DNA of 42,976 bases from Geminicoccaceae bacterium (lineage in GTDB: Bacteria > Pseudomonadota > Alphaproteobacteria > Geminicoccales > Geminicoccaceae): positions 1 through 42,976 of the forward strand of contig JAGRGG010000071.1 in assembly GCA_020445645.1 (NCBI GenBank), given 5' to 3'. Under the pieces are notes generated by a model. It was given only the letters and a program-made list of their open reading frames with translations, had not been told where the DNA came from and ran no database searches. This document shows positions 1-8,895 of this stretch, one piece after another (the stretch's first letter is position 1; each line of letters starts with the position of its first letter). A program made the translations under genes and the position numbers.

Positions 1-739
1 CGGCGCCGCCGATCGGGATGATGAGGAGGACGCCGAGCGCGAGCGCGAGCAGGATCATGAGCGTGAAGACGAAGCCGCTCGCGGTGGCGATGAACAGGAT
101 CAGGAGGATGAGAAGCGTGGCGCCGAGGCCGCCGTTGATCCAGTGGCGGTTCGGCAGCATGATCGGCCGGCTCGACATGACCCGGTTGACGGGGCCCTTG
201 AGCGGGCCGAGCGCCTTTTCGATTCCGGGCGCGAACTTCGCCTGGAGCTTCAGGAAGGCGATGATCGAGCCGGTGAAGGTCAGGGCGCCGATGATGGCGC
301 CGAGGCCCATCTCAAGCAGCGACACGCCCCTGATCTCGGGGTCGACGACGACCGCGTTCGCCGCGACCCGCTCGACCTCGACCTTGAGGATGCCGAAGTC
401 GGCGGGGTTGAGGAAGGCCGCGATGGCGACGAAGACGGCGGCGAGGCCGACCAGCGAGTGGAACGCCGCCACGAGCTGCGGCATCGCCGTCATCTCGATG
501 CGCTGGGCGACGACGTAGCCGACCGCCCCGCCGATGGCGATGCCGACGACGATGAGGAGGTAGGCGAGGAAGGAGGGGTGCGGCAGGACGAGAAGGGTGA
601 TGACGACGGCGATCGTCATGCCGGCCATGCCGTAGAGGTTGCCCTGCCGGGCCGTGGAGGGGTGGGACAGGCCGCGCAGGGCCAGGATGAAGCAGACGGC
701 GGCGATCAGGTAGCCGACGGCGGCGAGGTTGCTGCTCAT
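1..739 (-). CDS. pntB: NAD(P) transhydrogenase subunit beta, partial (3' end outside window)
   Basis: Membrane subunit of the proton-translocating transhydrogenase, which uses the proton gradient to reduce NADP+ with NADH. The visible N-terminal 246 residues are a run of hydrophobic helices separated by short loops. They include the PntB-like stretches MPQLVAAFHSLVGLAAV and FTGSIIAFLKLQAKF. The NADP(H)-binding domain should follow beyond the window edge. The start is the ATG at 737-739, preceded by a strong GGAGA-type ribosome site and separated by 11 bases from the stop of pntAB. It is the third gene of a pntAA-pntAB-pntB operon, the split-alpha arrangement typical of alphaproteobacteria. 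Identification is firm; only the C-terminus is missing. Confidence 0.95.
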   Translation of the reverse strand, partial: MSSNLAAVGYLIAAVCFILALRGLSHPSTARQGNLYGMAGMTIAVVITLLVLPHPSFLAYLLIVVGIAIGGAVGYVVAQRIEMTAMPQLVAAFHSLVGLAAVFVAIAAFLNPADFGILKVEVERVAANAVVVDPEIRGVSLLEMGLGAIIGALTFTGSIIAFLKLQAKFAPGIEKALGPLKGPVNRVMSSRPIMLPNRHWINGGLGATLLILLILFIATASGFVFTLMILLALALGVLLIIPIGGA

Positions 740-750
740 GGAGGGTCTCC

Positions 751-1038
751 TCAGCCGCGCTTCTTGAACATCGACAGCATCCGCCGCGTGACGAGGAAGC
801 CGCCGAAGATGTTGACCGACGCCAGCACCACGGCGAGGAAGCCGAAGAAGGTGGCGCCCCCCGTGGCCGAGCCCGTGGCGATCAGGGCGCCGACGATGAT
901 GACCGAGGAGATGGCGTTCGTCACCGACATGAGCGGCGTGTGCAGGGCCGGCGTCACCGACCAGACCACGTAGTAGCCGACGCAGACGGCGAGCACGAAG
1001 ACGATGAGGTCGAAGACCCCGGGATCGATGGCGTGCAT
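751..1038 (-). CDS. pntAB: NAD(P) transhydrogenase subunit alpha, membrane part (PntA2)
   Basis: A 95-residue membrane protein corresponding to the C-terminal hydrophobic half of fused PntA. It has three predicted helices and the conserved [17 protein letters not shown] segment that packs in the proton channel, and ends in [15 protein letters not shown]. The reading frame stays open upstream into pntAA, but homology begins at MHAIDP, so the ATG at 1036-1038 was chosen; AGAGAGAAA lies just upstream. It sits 19 bases after pntAA and 11 bases before pntB. The separate small alpha subunit is the Rhodospirillum-type arrangement. Confidence 0.94.
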   Translation of the reverse strand: MHAIDPGVFDLIVFVLAVCVGYYVVWSVTPALHTPLMSVTNAISSVIIVGALIATGSATGGATFFGFLAVVLASVNIFGGFLVTRRMLSMFKKRG

Positions 1039-1057
1039 GGGTTTCTCTCTTGCCCGA

Positions 1058-2167
1058 TCAGGCCTTGAGGCGCGGGTGGACGATCGCACCCCCCTCGGTG
1101 ACGAGGGCGCCGACGACGAGGTCGTCGTCCTTGTTGACGGTGAGCCCCTTGTCCTTGTCGACGAGGAGTGCCACGAAGTTCATCAGGTTCTTGGCGTAGA
1201 GCGTGCTCGCGGCGGGCGCCAGCCGCGCCGGCAGGTTGGAGGCGCCGATGATCGACACGCCGCCCTCGGTCTCGACCACCTCGCCCGGCTTCGAGCCCTC
1301 GACGTTGCCGCCCGAATCGGCCGCGAGGTCGAGGACCACCGAGCCCGCCTTCATCGAGCGCACCATCTCGCCCGAGACGATGCGCGGCGCCTTGCGGCCC
1401 GGGATCTGCGCCGTGGTGACGACGATGTCCTGGTTCTTCACGTGCTCCGCCACCATCTTCGCCTGCGCCTTCTGCTCGTCCTCGGTGAGCGCCCTGGCGT
1501 AGCCGCCCTCGCCGGGGTCGACCGGCACGCCGACAAACTTGGCGCCCAGGCTCTCGACCTCCTCCTTCGCCGCCGGCCGAACGTCGGTCGCGGAGACGAC
1601 GGCGCCCATCCGCCGCGCCGTCGCGATGGCCTGGAGCCCCGCGACGCCGGCGCCGACGATGAAGAACTTGGCCGGCGTCACCGTCCCGGCCGCCGTCATC
1701 ATCATCGGCATGACGCGGGTGTAGCGGGCCATCGCGTCGATCACCGCCTTGTAGCCGGCGAGGTTCGCCTGCGAGGACAGCACGTCCATCGCCTGCGCCC
1801 GGGTCGTGCGCGGCAGGAGTTCGAGCGAGAACGACGTGACCTTCTTCTCGGCCAGCTTGTCGAGAAGCGGGCGGTTGTTGTAGGGGTCGAGCTGGGTCAC
1901 CAGCACCTGCCCTTCCTTCATCCGCTCGGCCTCGTCGTCCTCCGGCCTTTGCACCTTGAGGACGATGTCGGCGCCCAGCGCCTCCTCGGCGCTGCCCAAG
2001 GTGGCGCCCGCCTTCTCGAAGGCGTCGTCGCCGATGGCGGCGCCCCGCCCCGCCCCCCGCTCGACGACCACGTCGAGCCCCTGGCCCCTGTAGCGCTTGA
2101 CGGTGTCCGGCGAGGCCGCGACCCGCGCCTCCCCCGGCCGCCGCTCCTTGGGTATTCCGACCTTCAT
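1058..2167 (-). CDS. pntAA: NAD(P) transhydrogenase subunit alpha, soluble part (PntA1)
   Basis: A 369-residue cytoplasmic NAD(H)-binding subunit (domain I) of transhydrogenase, homologous to alanine dehydrogenases. It opens with [20 protein letters not shown], the usual family start. The Rossmann motif [18 protein letters not shown] is followed by the [16 protein letters not shown] segment. The [19 protein letters not shown] and [16 protein letters not shown] motifs are intact. The ATG at 2165-2167 has a GGGAGG ribosome site about seven bases upstream. First gene of the pnt operon; its promoter must lie in the divergent region 2168-2789. Confidence 0.95.
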   Translation of the reverse strand: MKVGIPKERRPGEARVAASPDTVKRYRGQGLDVVVERGAGRGAAIGDDAFEKAGATLGSAEEALGADIVLKVQRPEDDEAERMKEGQVLVTQLDPYNNRPLLDKLAEKKVTSFSLELLPRTTRAQAMDVLSSQANLAGYKAVIDAMARYTRVMPMMMTAAGTVTPAKFFIVGAGVAGLQAIATARRMGAVVSATDVRPAAKEEVESLGAKFVGVPVDPGEGGYARALTEDEQKAQAKMVAEHVKNQDIVVTTAQIPGRKAPRIVSGEMVRSMKAGSVVLDLAADSGGNVEGSKPGEVVETEGGVSIIGASNLPARLAPAASTLYAKNLMNFVALLVDKDKGLTVNKDDDLVVGALVTEGGAIVHPRLKA

Positions 2168-2789
2168 CGGCGTTTCGCCTCCCTGGTATACCAGACCCGC
2201 CGCCTGTCTAGCCGCAAGCCCGCTTCCTGACAATGCGGCGTACCGCGTTCCGATTCGAGCGCAGGAACGCCGTCCGTTGACGCCGCTGTCAAGGCGCTTC
2301 GCGCCTCTCCCCCCGAAGCCCGCTCGCGGAACCGGTCGGCGAAGGGGCCGTTTATGCGGGTCGGGTACGGCTTAGCGGCAAAAAAGCCACATGAGAAAGA
2401 GGGAAATGCAAGTCGACAGGCGGCCCGGCTCGCCCTGTGGCGGCGCCCCGTCCTAGAAGCAGGGACAGCCGCGACGTGGCCCGATCGGCCCGGGCTCTTA
2501 TTGCAACGCAGCAAAATCTGCCCATCTAACGTCTTGCTGCCCAAAGTCGGCCCTGTCCAGCACGTGCTGTCACCGCGAACCGATGCAGTTTTGCAAGGTT
2601 GGCACGGCTTGTTGTGCATTTGGTTGAATTTACCTTCGTAACAATTTGCAACACAACGTGATTGGCGGTTAACGGGTCGCCTACCTATCGTTCAGCCGTC
2701 GGCTTTCCTGCGGGCAGCCCCGCCCGTGGAAGGTCGTGGAGCGGAGGAAGGGACCGGTTGCGCGTCCCCCACAAGGTCGGAGCGTTGAG
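2168..2789. promoter_or_regulatory. Divergent intergenic region between pnt and the sphingolipid operon
   Basis: About 620 bases with no convincing gene; open frames here have no family-like sequence. Both the leftward pnt operon and the rightward acyl-AMP ligase operon must start from it. The part nearest the plus-strand gene, about 2606-2685, is clearly AT-richer than its surroundings, as expected for promoter DNA. The hexamer TTGCAA occurs three times (2501-2506, 2591-2596, 2646-2651). I cannot place a -35/-10 pair with confidence. Confidence 0.4.
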
Positions 2790-4571
2790 ATGGTGAAGCC
2801 CACGACGACGAGCAACGCGAGGCTTGCCTTCAGGTCCGAGGGCTTCGCCACGCTCGCCGAGGGTCTGGACTACGCGGCGGGCGGCGAGACCGGGGTCAAC
2901 TTCTTCGGTCCGCGCGGCGATCTGTTGCGGGCGCTTTCCTACGCCGAATTGCGCGGCCTCGCGCTCGACTTCGCCGCCCGCCTCGCCGCGACCCGGCTGA
3001 AGCGGGGCGACCGGGTCGGGATCGTCGCCGAGACCGGCCCCGACTTCCTCGTCGCCTTCTTCGGCTGCCAGTACGCGGGCTTCGTGCCGGTGCCGCTGCC
3101 CCTCTCGATCAATTTCGGCGGGCGGGAAGCCTACGTCGAGCGGCTGCGCGGGATGCTGCTCGCGGCGGGCGCCCGCGCCGCCATCGCGTCCGCCGACCTG
3201 CTGGGCACGCTTCAAGAAGCGGCGCGGCCGACGGCGACGGCTTTCGTCGCCACGGTAAGGGATCTCATGGACGGGCCTTGCGTCGGGGGCGGCCTCGCCC
3301 CGCTCGGCGCGGGCGATCCCTGCTACATCCAGTACTCGTCGGGCAGCACGAGCTTCCCGCGCGGCGTCCTCGTCACCCAGAGCGCCATCGCCGCCAACGC
3401 GCGCGCCATCGCCGTGGACGGCATCGCCCTTCGCCAGGGCGACCGCTGCACGTCCTGGCTGCCGCTCTATCACGACATGGGCCTCGTCGGCTGCTGCCTG
3501 ACGCCGATCCTCAACCAGATCTCGGTCGACTATCTGGCGACGACGAGCTTCGCAAGGCGCCCCTTCGTCTGGCTGAAGCTGCTTTCGGACATGGGCGGCA
3601 CGATCTCGTTCAGCCCCACCTTCGGCTACGAGCTTTGCGCGCGCCGGGCGGAGAACGGGCAGGTGCCCGCGCTCGACCTCGGCCGCTGGCGGGTCGCCGG
3701 GATCGGCGGCGAGATGATCCGCGCCAACGCGCTGCAACGCTTCGCCGAGACCTTCGCGCCGCTCGGCTTCGACCCCCGCGCCTTCCTGCCGTCCTACGGC
3801 ATGGCCGAGGCGACCCTTGCCGTCACCTTCGCCAAGCGCGGGCGCGGCGTCACGATCGACCGGGTCGCCCGCGGCGAGGCCTTGGAGCGGCGCAAGGTGG
3901 CCGAGCCCGCGCGGACGGCGAGCGCGCCGATCCGCGACTTCGTCGTCTGCGGCCGGCCGATGCCCGGCTACGCGGTCGAGGTCCGCGACGCGCACGACAA
4001 CCCCCTGCCCGAGCGGCACGTCGGCCGGGTCTGCATCCAGGGGCCGTCGCTCATGGACGGCTACTTTCGCAACGCGGACGCGACCCGCGCCGCGATCACC
4101 CCCGACGGCTGGCTCGACAGCGGCGACCTCGGCTACATGATGCACGGCGAGCTGGTCGTCACCGGGCGCAGCAAGGACCTGATCATCCTGGGCGGGCGCA
4201 ACATCTGGCCGCAGGACCTGGAGTGGGCGGTCGAGCGCCTGGACCGGGTGCGGGCCGGCGACGTGGCGGCGTTCGCCGTCACGGGCGAGGAGGACGAGGA
4301 GCGCCTCGTCGTCCTCGTCGAGTGCCGCACCCGCGATCCTTTGGAGCAGGTGACGCTCCGCCGCGCGGTCCAGGCCACCGTCCAGCGCGTCGCCGGCGCC
4401 GAGGCCACCGTCGTTCTCGTGCCGGTGCGCTCGCTCACCTTCACGACCTCGGGCAAGCTCAGCCGCGCCACCGCGAAGGGTCACTACGAATCCGGCCTGC
4501 TCCGCGACGTGGCCGAAGCGTACGAGGCCGGGACGGCCGTCCCGGTCGAGGCGTTCGCCGCCACGGCATGA
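2790..4571 (+). CDS. Fatty-acyl-AMP ligase / acyl-ACP synthetase of sphingolipid locus
   Basis: A 593-residue member of the adenylate-forming superfamily. It likely activates a fatty acid as acyl-AMP and loads it onto the carrier protein encoded two genes downstream. The phosphate-binding loop YSSGSTSFPRG is at residues 182-192. Further on are the SYGMAEATLAVTF adenine-site motif, a WLDSGDLGYM motif, and GRSKDLIILGGRNIWPQD near the hinge. The sequence looks more like fatty-acyl-AMP ligases than acyl-CoA synthetases. The ATG at 2790 was chosen because an upstream in-frame ATG (2736) would only add low-complexity residues. The stop overlaps the next start as ATGA, so translation is probably coupled. 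In Caulobacter an acyl-ACP synthetase sits in the same position beside serine palmitoyltransferase. Confidence 0.88.
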   Translation: MVKPTTTSNARLAFRSEGFATLAEGLDYAAGGETGVNFFGPRGDLLRALSYAELRGLALDFAARLAATRLKRGDRVGIVAETGPDFLVAFFGCQYAGFVPVPLPLSINFGGREAYVERLRGMLLAAGARAAIASADLLGTLQEAARPTATAFVATVRDLMDGPCVGGGLAPLGAGDPCYIQYSSGSTSFPRGVLVTQSAIAANARAIAVDGIALRQGDRCTSWLPLYHDMGLVGCCLTPILNQISVDYLATTSFARRPFVWLKLLSDMGGTISFSPTFGYELCARRAENGQVPALDLGRWRVAGIGGEMIRANALQRFAETFAPLGFDPRAFLPSYGMAEATLAVTFAKRGRGVTIDRVARGEALERRKVAEPARTASAPIRDFVVCGRPMPGYAVEVRDAHDNPLPERHVGRVCIQGPSLMDGYFRNADATRAAITPDGWLDSGDLGYMMHGELVVTGRSKDLIILGGRNIWPQDLEWAVERLDRVRAGDVAAFAVTGEEDEERLVVLVECRTRDPLEQVTLRRAVQATVQRVAGAEATVVLVPVRSLTFTTSGKLSRATAKGHYESGLLRDVAEAYEAGTAVPVEAFAATA

Positions 4572-5503
4572 GCCCCCGTATCGCCGTCACCGGCGGCACC
4601 GGCTTTATCGGCCGCCACGTCCTGCCCCTCTTGAGCGCGGACGGGTGCGGTCTGACGCTGCTGCAACGCCGGGGGCATGGCGGGACGTCGCCGTTCGGGC
4701 GCGTCGTGCCGGGCAATCTCGACGACGAAGGGGCGCTGGGCGCCCTCGTGGCGGGCGCCGACGCCGTCGTCCATCTGGCCGGGATCGTGCGCGGCCCGGA
4801 CCCCGCCGCCTTCGACGCCGTCAACGCCAAGGGCGCCGGCCGCGTCGCGGCGGCGGCGGCCAGGGCAGGGGTTCCCCGCTTCGTCCTGGTCTCCTCGCTC
4901 GCGGCCCGCCACCCCGAAGCCTCGGCCTATGCGAGGAGCAAGGCGGACGGCGAGGCGGCGGTGCGCCGGGCCTACAAGGGCGACCTCTCGATCCTGCGCC
5001 CGCCCGCCGTCTACGGCCCGGGCGACCGGGCGACGCTGCCGGTCTTCCAGGGGATGGCGAAGGGGCTGCTCGTCGTCCCGGCGCCGAAGGGGCAGCGGGT
5101 CTCGCTGATCCACGTCGAGGACCTCGCCCGGCTCGTCGTCCGCCTTGCCGAAACGGCGGGGACGGGCGATACCCCGATCGAACCCGACGACGGCAAGAAC
5201 GGGGGCGGGGGCGGCTATCGCTGGGCCGACCTCGCGGCCGGGGCCGAGGCGGTGCTGGGGCGGCGGGTGCGCCTCGTCTTCCTGCCGAGAAGCGCCGCGG
5301 CGGCGCTCGCCTTCGCCTTCGACCTCGCCGCCCGCGTCACCGGCCGGGCGATGCCGTTCGGGCGGGACAAGCTCGGCGAACTCTATTACCCAGACTGGGT
5401 GGCGAGGGCGGCCCCCGTCCCGGGCTGGCAGCCGCGAACGCCGCTCACGGAAGGTCTGCGGACGACCTTCGAGGGGTATCGGCAGGAAGGATGGATCGGA
5501 TGA
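4568..5503 (+). CDS. cerR: NAD(P)-dependent epimerase/reductase, ceramide reductase-like (CerR)
   Basis: A 311-residue extended short-chain dehydrogenase of the NDUFA9-like group. The nucleotide-binding motif TGGTGFIG is at residues 8-15. The VVHLAGIV strand, VSSLAA and the YARSK catalytic Tyr/Lys motif follow. The C-terminal half carries a hydrophobic stretch, SAAAALAFAFDLAARVTG. Proteins of this type beside bacterial serine palmitoyltransferase act in Caulobacter as reductase of the 3-keto sphingoid intermediate. Assignment to that step here is by family and neighbourhood. It overlaps the ligase and carrier-protein genes by four bases each (ATGA), so the block is one coupled operon. Confidence 0.82.
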   Translation: MSPRIAVTGGTGFIGRHVLPLLSADGCGLTLLQRRGHGGTSPFGRVVPGNLDDEGALGALVAGADAVVHLAGIVRGPDPAAFDAVNAKGAGRVAAAAARAGVPRFVLVSSLAARHPEASAYARSKADGEAAVRRAYKGDLSILRPPAVYGPGDRATLPVFQGMAKGLLVVPAPKGQRVSLIHVEDLARLVVRLAETAGTGDTPIEPDDGKNGGGGGYRWADLAAGAEAVLGRRVRLVFLPRSAAAALAFAFDLAARVTGRAMPFGRDKLGELYYPDWVARAAPVPGWQPRTPLTEGLRTTFEGYRQEGWIG

Positions 5504-5763
5504 CCCCGACGACGAACGAAGACGCGATCTTCGAGGCGGTGACGGGCCTCCTGGGGCGCCACCGGCCGGCGGGCGCTGTCGTCACGCCCGCGACCGAACT
5601 CGGCGCCGACCTCAACATCGACAGCGTCGCCGCGATGGACCTCATCATGGAGATCGAGGACCATTTCGAGATCGACATCCCCGTGAACCAAGTGGGCGAC
5701 ATGCGGACCGTGGGCGACCTCGCCGGGCTGGTCCGCAAGGAAGTCGCGGCCAAGCAGGGCTAG
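5500..5763 (+). CDS. Acyl carrier protein dedicated to sphingolipid synthesis
   Basis: An 87-residue acidic carrier protein with the phosphopantetheine site ADLNIDSVAAMDL; the modified serine is residue 42. DSV replaces the more common DSL. The helix MEIEDHFEIDIP is typical of the family. Two ATGs are available, 5491 and 5500. The AGGAAGG ribosome site directly abuts the first, so the second, overlapping the upstream stop as ATGA, is preferred. It probably delivers the acyl chain to serine palmitoyltransferase, whose gene follows 19 bases later. Confidence 0.9.
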   Translation: MTPTTNEDAIFEAVTGLLGRHRPAGAVVTPATELGADLNIDSVAAMDLIMEIEDHFEIDIPVNQVGDMRTVGDLAGLVRKEVAAKQG

Positions 5764-5782
5764 AGAAAGAGGAGCGGCCGCC

Positions 5783-6988
5783 TTGGACATCTTCGACAAG
5801 TTCAAGCCGACGATGGCGCGGCGGTCCGCCGTGCTCGCCGCCGGGCGCAACCCGTTCGGGCTCACCGTCGAGCGCGTGCTCTCGCCGACGGTCGGGATCA
5901 TCGAGGGGCGGGAGACGATCCTCGTCGGCACCAACAACTATCTCGGCCTCAGCTTCGACCCCGCCTGCATCGATGCCGCCCTTCAAGCGACGAAGGAGGA
6001 CGGCACGGGCACGACGGGCTCCCGGATCGCCAACGGCTCGTTCGGCCGCCACGTCCGGCTGGAGGAGGCATTCAGGCGGTTCTTCGGCAAGGGCCACGCG
6101 ATCGTCTTCTCGACCGGGTATCAGGCGAACCTCGCCACCATCGCAGGCCTCGCGGGCGAGGGCGACACGATCCTCGCCGACAGCGACAGCCACGCCTCGA
6201 TCTGGGACGGCTGCAGGCTCGCCGCCGCCGAAACCGTCGTTTTCCGCCACAACGACCCGGACCACCTCGACCGCCGCCTCGCCCGCCTGAAGGACAAGGG
6301 CGGCGCCAAACTGATCGTCGTCGAAGGGCTCTACTCGATCCTCGGCGACACGGCACCTCTGAAGGAGTTCGTCGCGGTGAAGCGGCGCCATCCAGGATCC
6401 TACCTCCTCGTCGACGAGGCGCACTCGTTCGGCGTCTTCGGCGAGAAGGGACGCGGCGTCGCGGAGGCGGAAGGCGTCGAGGACGGGGTCGACTTCGTCG
6501 TCGGCACGTTCTCCAAGAGCCTCGCCGGCATCGGCGGCTTCGCCGTCTCCGACCACGCCGGCCTCGAGCTGCTGCGCGTCGCCAGCCGCCCCTACATGTT
6601 CACGGCCTCGCCCAACCCCGCCGCGATGGCGTCGGTCACGGAAGCCCTGCACCAGATCGAGCGGCGCCCGGAACTGCGCGCCCGGATCTGGGCCAACGCG
6701 AAGCGGCTCCACGACGGCCTGGAACAGCTCGGCTTCACCCTCGCCGCCCCCTTGAGCCCCGTCATCGCCATCCGCCTCCCCGACGAGGCGACGGCGGTGC
6801 GGGCCTGGAACCTCCTCATCGACGCCGGGGTCTACGTCAACCTCGCCCTGCCGCCGGGCACGCCCAACGGCGCCTGCCTCCTGCGCTGCAGCCTCTCGGC
6901 GGCGCACGAGCCGGACCAGATCGACGAGGTCCTGCGCCGGTTCGAAACCATGCGGGACCGGCTGGAGATGCAGGCGGCGGCGGAGTAG
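5783..6988 (+). CDS. spt: Serine palmitoyltransferase
   Basis: A 401-residue alpha-oxoamine synthase of the PLP aminotransferase fold I class. It condenses L-serine with an acyl thioester to 3-keto-sphinganine, the first step of sphingolipid synthesis. Motifs: NNYLGLS at 51-57, SDSHAS with His137, DEAHSFG at 211-217, and the PLP lysine K245 in GTFSKSLAGIGG. The start is TTG at 5783, eight bases after a GAGGAG ribosome site; no in-frame ATG fits the family N-terminus. BioF and KBL enzymes share the fold, but the cluster of ligase, reductase-like and carrier-protein genes plus a facing ceramide synthase strongly supports SPT. It ends 30 bases before the stop of the facing operon. Confidence 0.9.
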   Translation: MDIFDKFKPTMARRSAVLAAGRNPFGLTVERVLSPTVGIIEGRETILVGTNNYLGLSFDPACIDAALQATKEDGTGTTGSRIANGSFGRHVRLEEAFRRFFGKGHAIVFSTGYQANLATIAGLAGEGDTILADSDSHASIWDGCRLAAAETVVFRHNDPDHLDRRLARLKDKGGAKLIVVEGLYSILGDTAPLKEFVAVKRRHPGSYLLVDEAHSFGVFGEKGRGVAEAEGVEDGVDFVVGTFSKSLAGIGGFAVSDHAGLELLRVASRPYMFTASPNPAAMASVTEALHQIERRPELRARIWANAKRLHDGLEQLGFTLAAPLSPVIAIRLPDEATAVRAWNLLIDAGVYVNLALPPGTPNGACLLRCSLSAAHEPDQIDEVLRRFETMRDRLEMQAAAE

Positions 6989-6990
6989 GT

Positions 6991-7018
6991 ACGCTTCGCG
7001 TCCGCTGGCGCGGGGCGT
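6991..7018. terminator. Hairpin between converging sphingolipid operons
   Basis: Arms ACGCTTCGCG (6991-7000) and CGCGGGGCGT (7009-7018) pair over ten positions around an eight-base loop, eight Watson-Crick and two G-U in the plus-strand RNA. It sits exactly between the two stop codons and is followed by TTT. It probably ends transcription from the left; the pairing is weaker in minus-strand RNA, where the two G-U pairs become A-C mismatches. There is no long T-run. Confidence 0.5.
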
Positions 7019-7924
7019 TTACCGTACCGCCCGCTTCAGCAGCAGCCGAACCAGCAACGGCCAAGCCGCGAGTACGGGGTGGCGCCTCCGCCAGGGGGTC
7101 ACTTCGAGTTTCACGCCCGAATGGCGCTCGATCTTGTAGGCGAGGTAGTCGGCGCCGTCGGTGAAAGTGTAGGCGGCCTTCAAGAGGCGCAGCACGGAGA
7201 GGAGCTTGCCCTGGGCGCGGCGCAGGCGCCAGCGCCAGAGGGCGTGGCGGCGGGTTTCGTGGGGCTCCAGGTAGCGGCCCCACTCGAACAGGGTCTCGAA
7301 GCGGGCTTGGTAGTGCGCGAAGATCTGGCGGGGGCGGTCGGGCTTCTCGACGCGCAATTCGGTGCGGTAGGTTTCGGTGAAGGCGCGCAGCCAGAAGGCT
7401 TCGGCGGTCTTCGGGCGCTCCTTGTAGAGGGGGAGGACCATGCGGAACAGGGTCTCGACGCTGCGGGCGAGCGCCCATTCGATTCGCTGGCGGACGGTCT
7501 CGTCGCGGGTCGCGACGAGGCCCATGGGCTGGGCGAAGCGGGCCCAAAAGTAGGGGTTGAGAACCCAGGGGCGGACGCGGTTGCCGAGCTGGCGCAGGCT
7601 GAGAAGCGCGAACTTGGCGCGCAGGCGCCGGCCTTCGTGGTCGGTTTCGACGTAGTAGACGTTCGGCGGGAGCACGGTGTTGAGGAACGCCATGATGCCC
7701 CTTCCGTGGACGGCCTCGTAGCTCTCGGCGATCAGATAGAGGTCGACGAGGCGGTCCTCGAAGACGCCGTCGCGCAGGCAGCTGCCGTAGTAGAGCACAC
7801 CCGCGATGACGGACGGGCCGCCCATCCTCGCCACCGCCGCCTCGGCCAACGCCAGGACCTCGGGCGCCGGCGGCAGCGCCAGTTCCGCGCGCACGACCTC
7901 AAGGGGGGTGCGGATCTCGGCCAA
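7019..7924 (-). CDS. TAM41-like nucleotidyltransferase of sphingolipid locus
   Basis: A 301-residue protein without signal peptide. The nucleotidyltransferase motif YYGSCLRD (Gly47-Ser48) is followed by VDLYLIAESYEAVHG (Asp61). Then comes PPNVYYVETDHEGRRL, then KFALLSL. This order resembles mitochondrial TAM41 (CDP-diacylglycerol synthase): a GS loop, an aspartate before a hydrophobic strand, and a VYY segment before a phosphate-site strand. The C-terminal third is basic and may touch membrane. By context it may form or transfer a nucleotide-activated lipid from ceramide phosphate. That is inference; the substrate is not visible. The start is TTG at 7924, with AGGAG upstream and 14 bases after the lipid-kinase stop. 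Last gene of its operon. Confidence 0.65.
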   Translation of the reverse strand: MAEIRTPLEVVRAELALPPAPEVLALAEAAVARMGGPSVIAGVLYYGSCLRDGVFEDRLVDLYLIAESYEAVHGRGIMAFLNTVLPPNVYYVETDHEGRRLRAKFALLSLRQLGNRVRPWVLNPYFWARFAQPMGLVATRDETVRQRIEWALARSVETLFRMVLPLYKERPKTAEAFWLRAFTETYRTELRVEKPDRPRQIFAHYQARFETLFEWGRYLEPHETRRHALWRWRLRRAQGKLLSVLRLLKAAYTFTDGADYLAYKIERHSGVKLEVTPWRRRHPVLAAWPLLVRLLLKRAVR

Positions 7925-7938
7925 GGGGTCGGTGTCTC

Positions 7939-8895
7939 CTAAAGGCGGACGAAGCGGACCCGCTCGGCGGCCGTCACCCGCGCGGGTTCGCCGGGCGCCG
8001 GCCGGAACAGCTCGCCGTCGAGGGCGATAGGGCCGTCCAGGCGAAGCTCCAGCCTTGCCGCGCGCAGGCTGCGGTAGCCCTCCGGCAGGCGTCGGCGGTC
8101 CCCCCCATAGAGGACGCGCGGCGTACGGCGCAAGAGTCCCCGGGCACCCGTGTCGATCTCGGTCCAGCGGAACCCCTCGCCCCCGCCCCAGAACGGACGG
8201 AAGCCGAGCATCAGGCGCTCCAGGGTAGTGGCGAGCGCCAGGAGCAGACGCCGCCGCGCGGGCTTGCCGCCGTCGATGGCGACGGTAAGCTCGTGCGGGC
8301 CGATCCGGGCGGCGGCGGGGCCGCCGAACGCCGCCCGCCCGAGGAGGCCGGCCACGGTGAGCGCGTGGCCGAGGGCGCCCTCCAGCCCCCGCGCGGCGGC
8401 GCCGCCCCGAAAACGTTTCATGCCGTCGACGATTCCGCCGAGCCCGAGGAACAGGCCGCGCTCGGGGCGGCGGCCCCCGCCGAGGTCGAGGCGGAGCACG
8501 CGGCGCTCCACGGTGAGGGGGGCAAGGGCGTCGGCCTCGGCGGCGGCGAAGAGGCGGGCAAGGTCGGACGCCCGGCCGCTGGCGATGCCGCAGTCGCGGG
8601 CCGTCATGTTGGCGCCGCCCCGCGCCATGTGGCAGAGGAGCGGGGGCCTGGGAAAGAGGTCGCCCCGCTCCAGGACCGCCGTCAGGACGTCCTGGAAGGT
8701 GCCGTCGCCACTGTTGACGACGACGAGTCCAGCGCCCGCTTCGGCGATCCGCCCCACCGTTCCCCCGGCCCGCTCGCCCGGTTCGAGCCGGAGGTGGCGG
8801 ACGCCCGGCCTTGCCGCCGCGACGGCCTCGATATCGGCCATGCCCCGCCTGCGGTTGCGGGTGCTCGTGGGGTTGCTGACGAGGACCGTCCGCAT
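7939..8895 (-). CDS. Diacylglycerol-kinase-type lipid kinase, probable ceramide kinase (CpgB-like)
   Basis: A 318-residue protein with the DAGK catalytic fold. The nucleotide loop NSGDGTFQDV has GDGT at residues 63-66, and RGGANMTARDCG corresponds to the family's substrate-site glycine-rich segment. The C-terminal ALDGELF resembles the closing DGE motif of lipid kinases. The Caulobacter sphingolipid locus has such a kinase, CpgB, which phosphorylates ceramide. The same role is likely here because every neighbour is sphingolipid-related. The ATG at 8893-8895 overlaps the upstream stop as ATGA. The open frame continues upstream only as a shadow of the permease gene. Confidence 0.78.
   Translation of the reverse strand: MRTVLVSNPTSTRNRRRGMADIEAVAAARPGVRHLRLEPGERAGGTVGRIAEAGAGLVVVNSGDGTFQDVLTAVLERGDLFPRPPLLCHMARGGANMTARDCGIASGRASDLARLFAAAEADALAPLTVERRVLRLDLGGGRRPERGLFLGLGGIVDGMKRFRGGAAARGLEGALGHALTVAGLLGRAAFGGPAAARIGPHELTVAIDGGKPARRRLLLALATTLERLMLGFRPFWGGGEGFRWTEIDTGARGLLRRTPRVLYGGDRRRLPEGYRSLRAARLELRLDGPIALDGELFRPAPGEPARVTAAERVRFVRL

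Noticed and set aside
2164-2619. 151-residue minus-strand frame upstream of pntAA
   Set aside because: No recognisable motif, no ribosome site, and composition typical of random GC-rich DNA; treated as intergenic.
2685-4484. Long minus-strand open frame opposite the acyl-AMP ligase
   Set aside because: A shadow of a GC-rich gene: arginine- and histidine-rich translation with no family-like motif, while the plus strand gives a complete ligase.
4645-5763. Arginine-rich frame overlapping the epimerase and reading into the carrier protein
   Set aside because: Only its last 87 residues are a real protein; the earlier part is a shadow of the epimerase gene.
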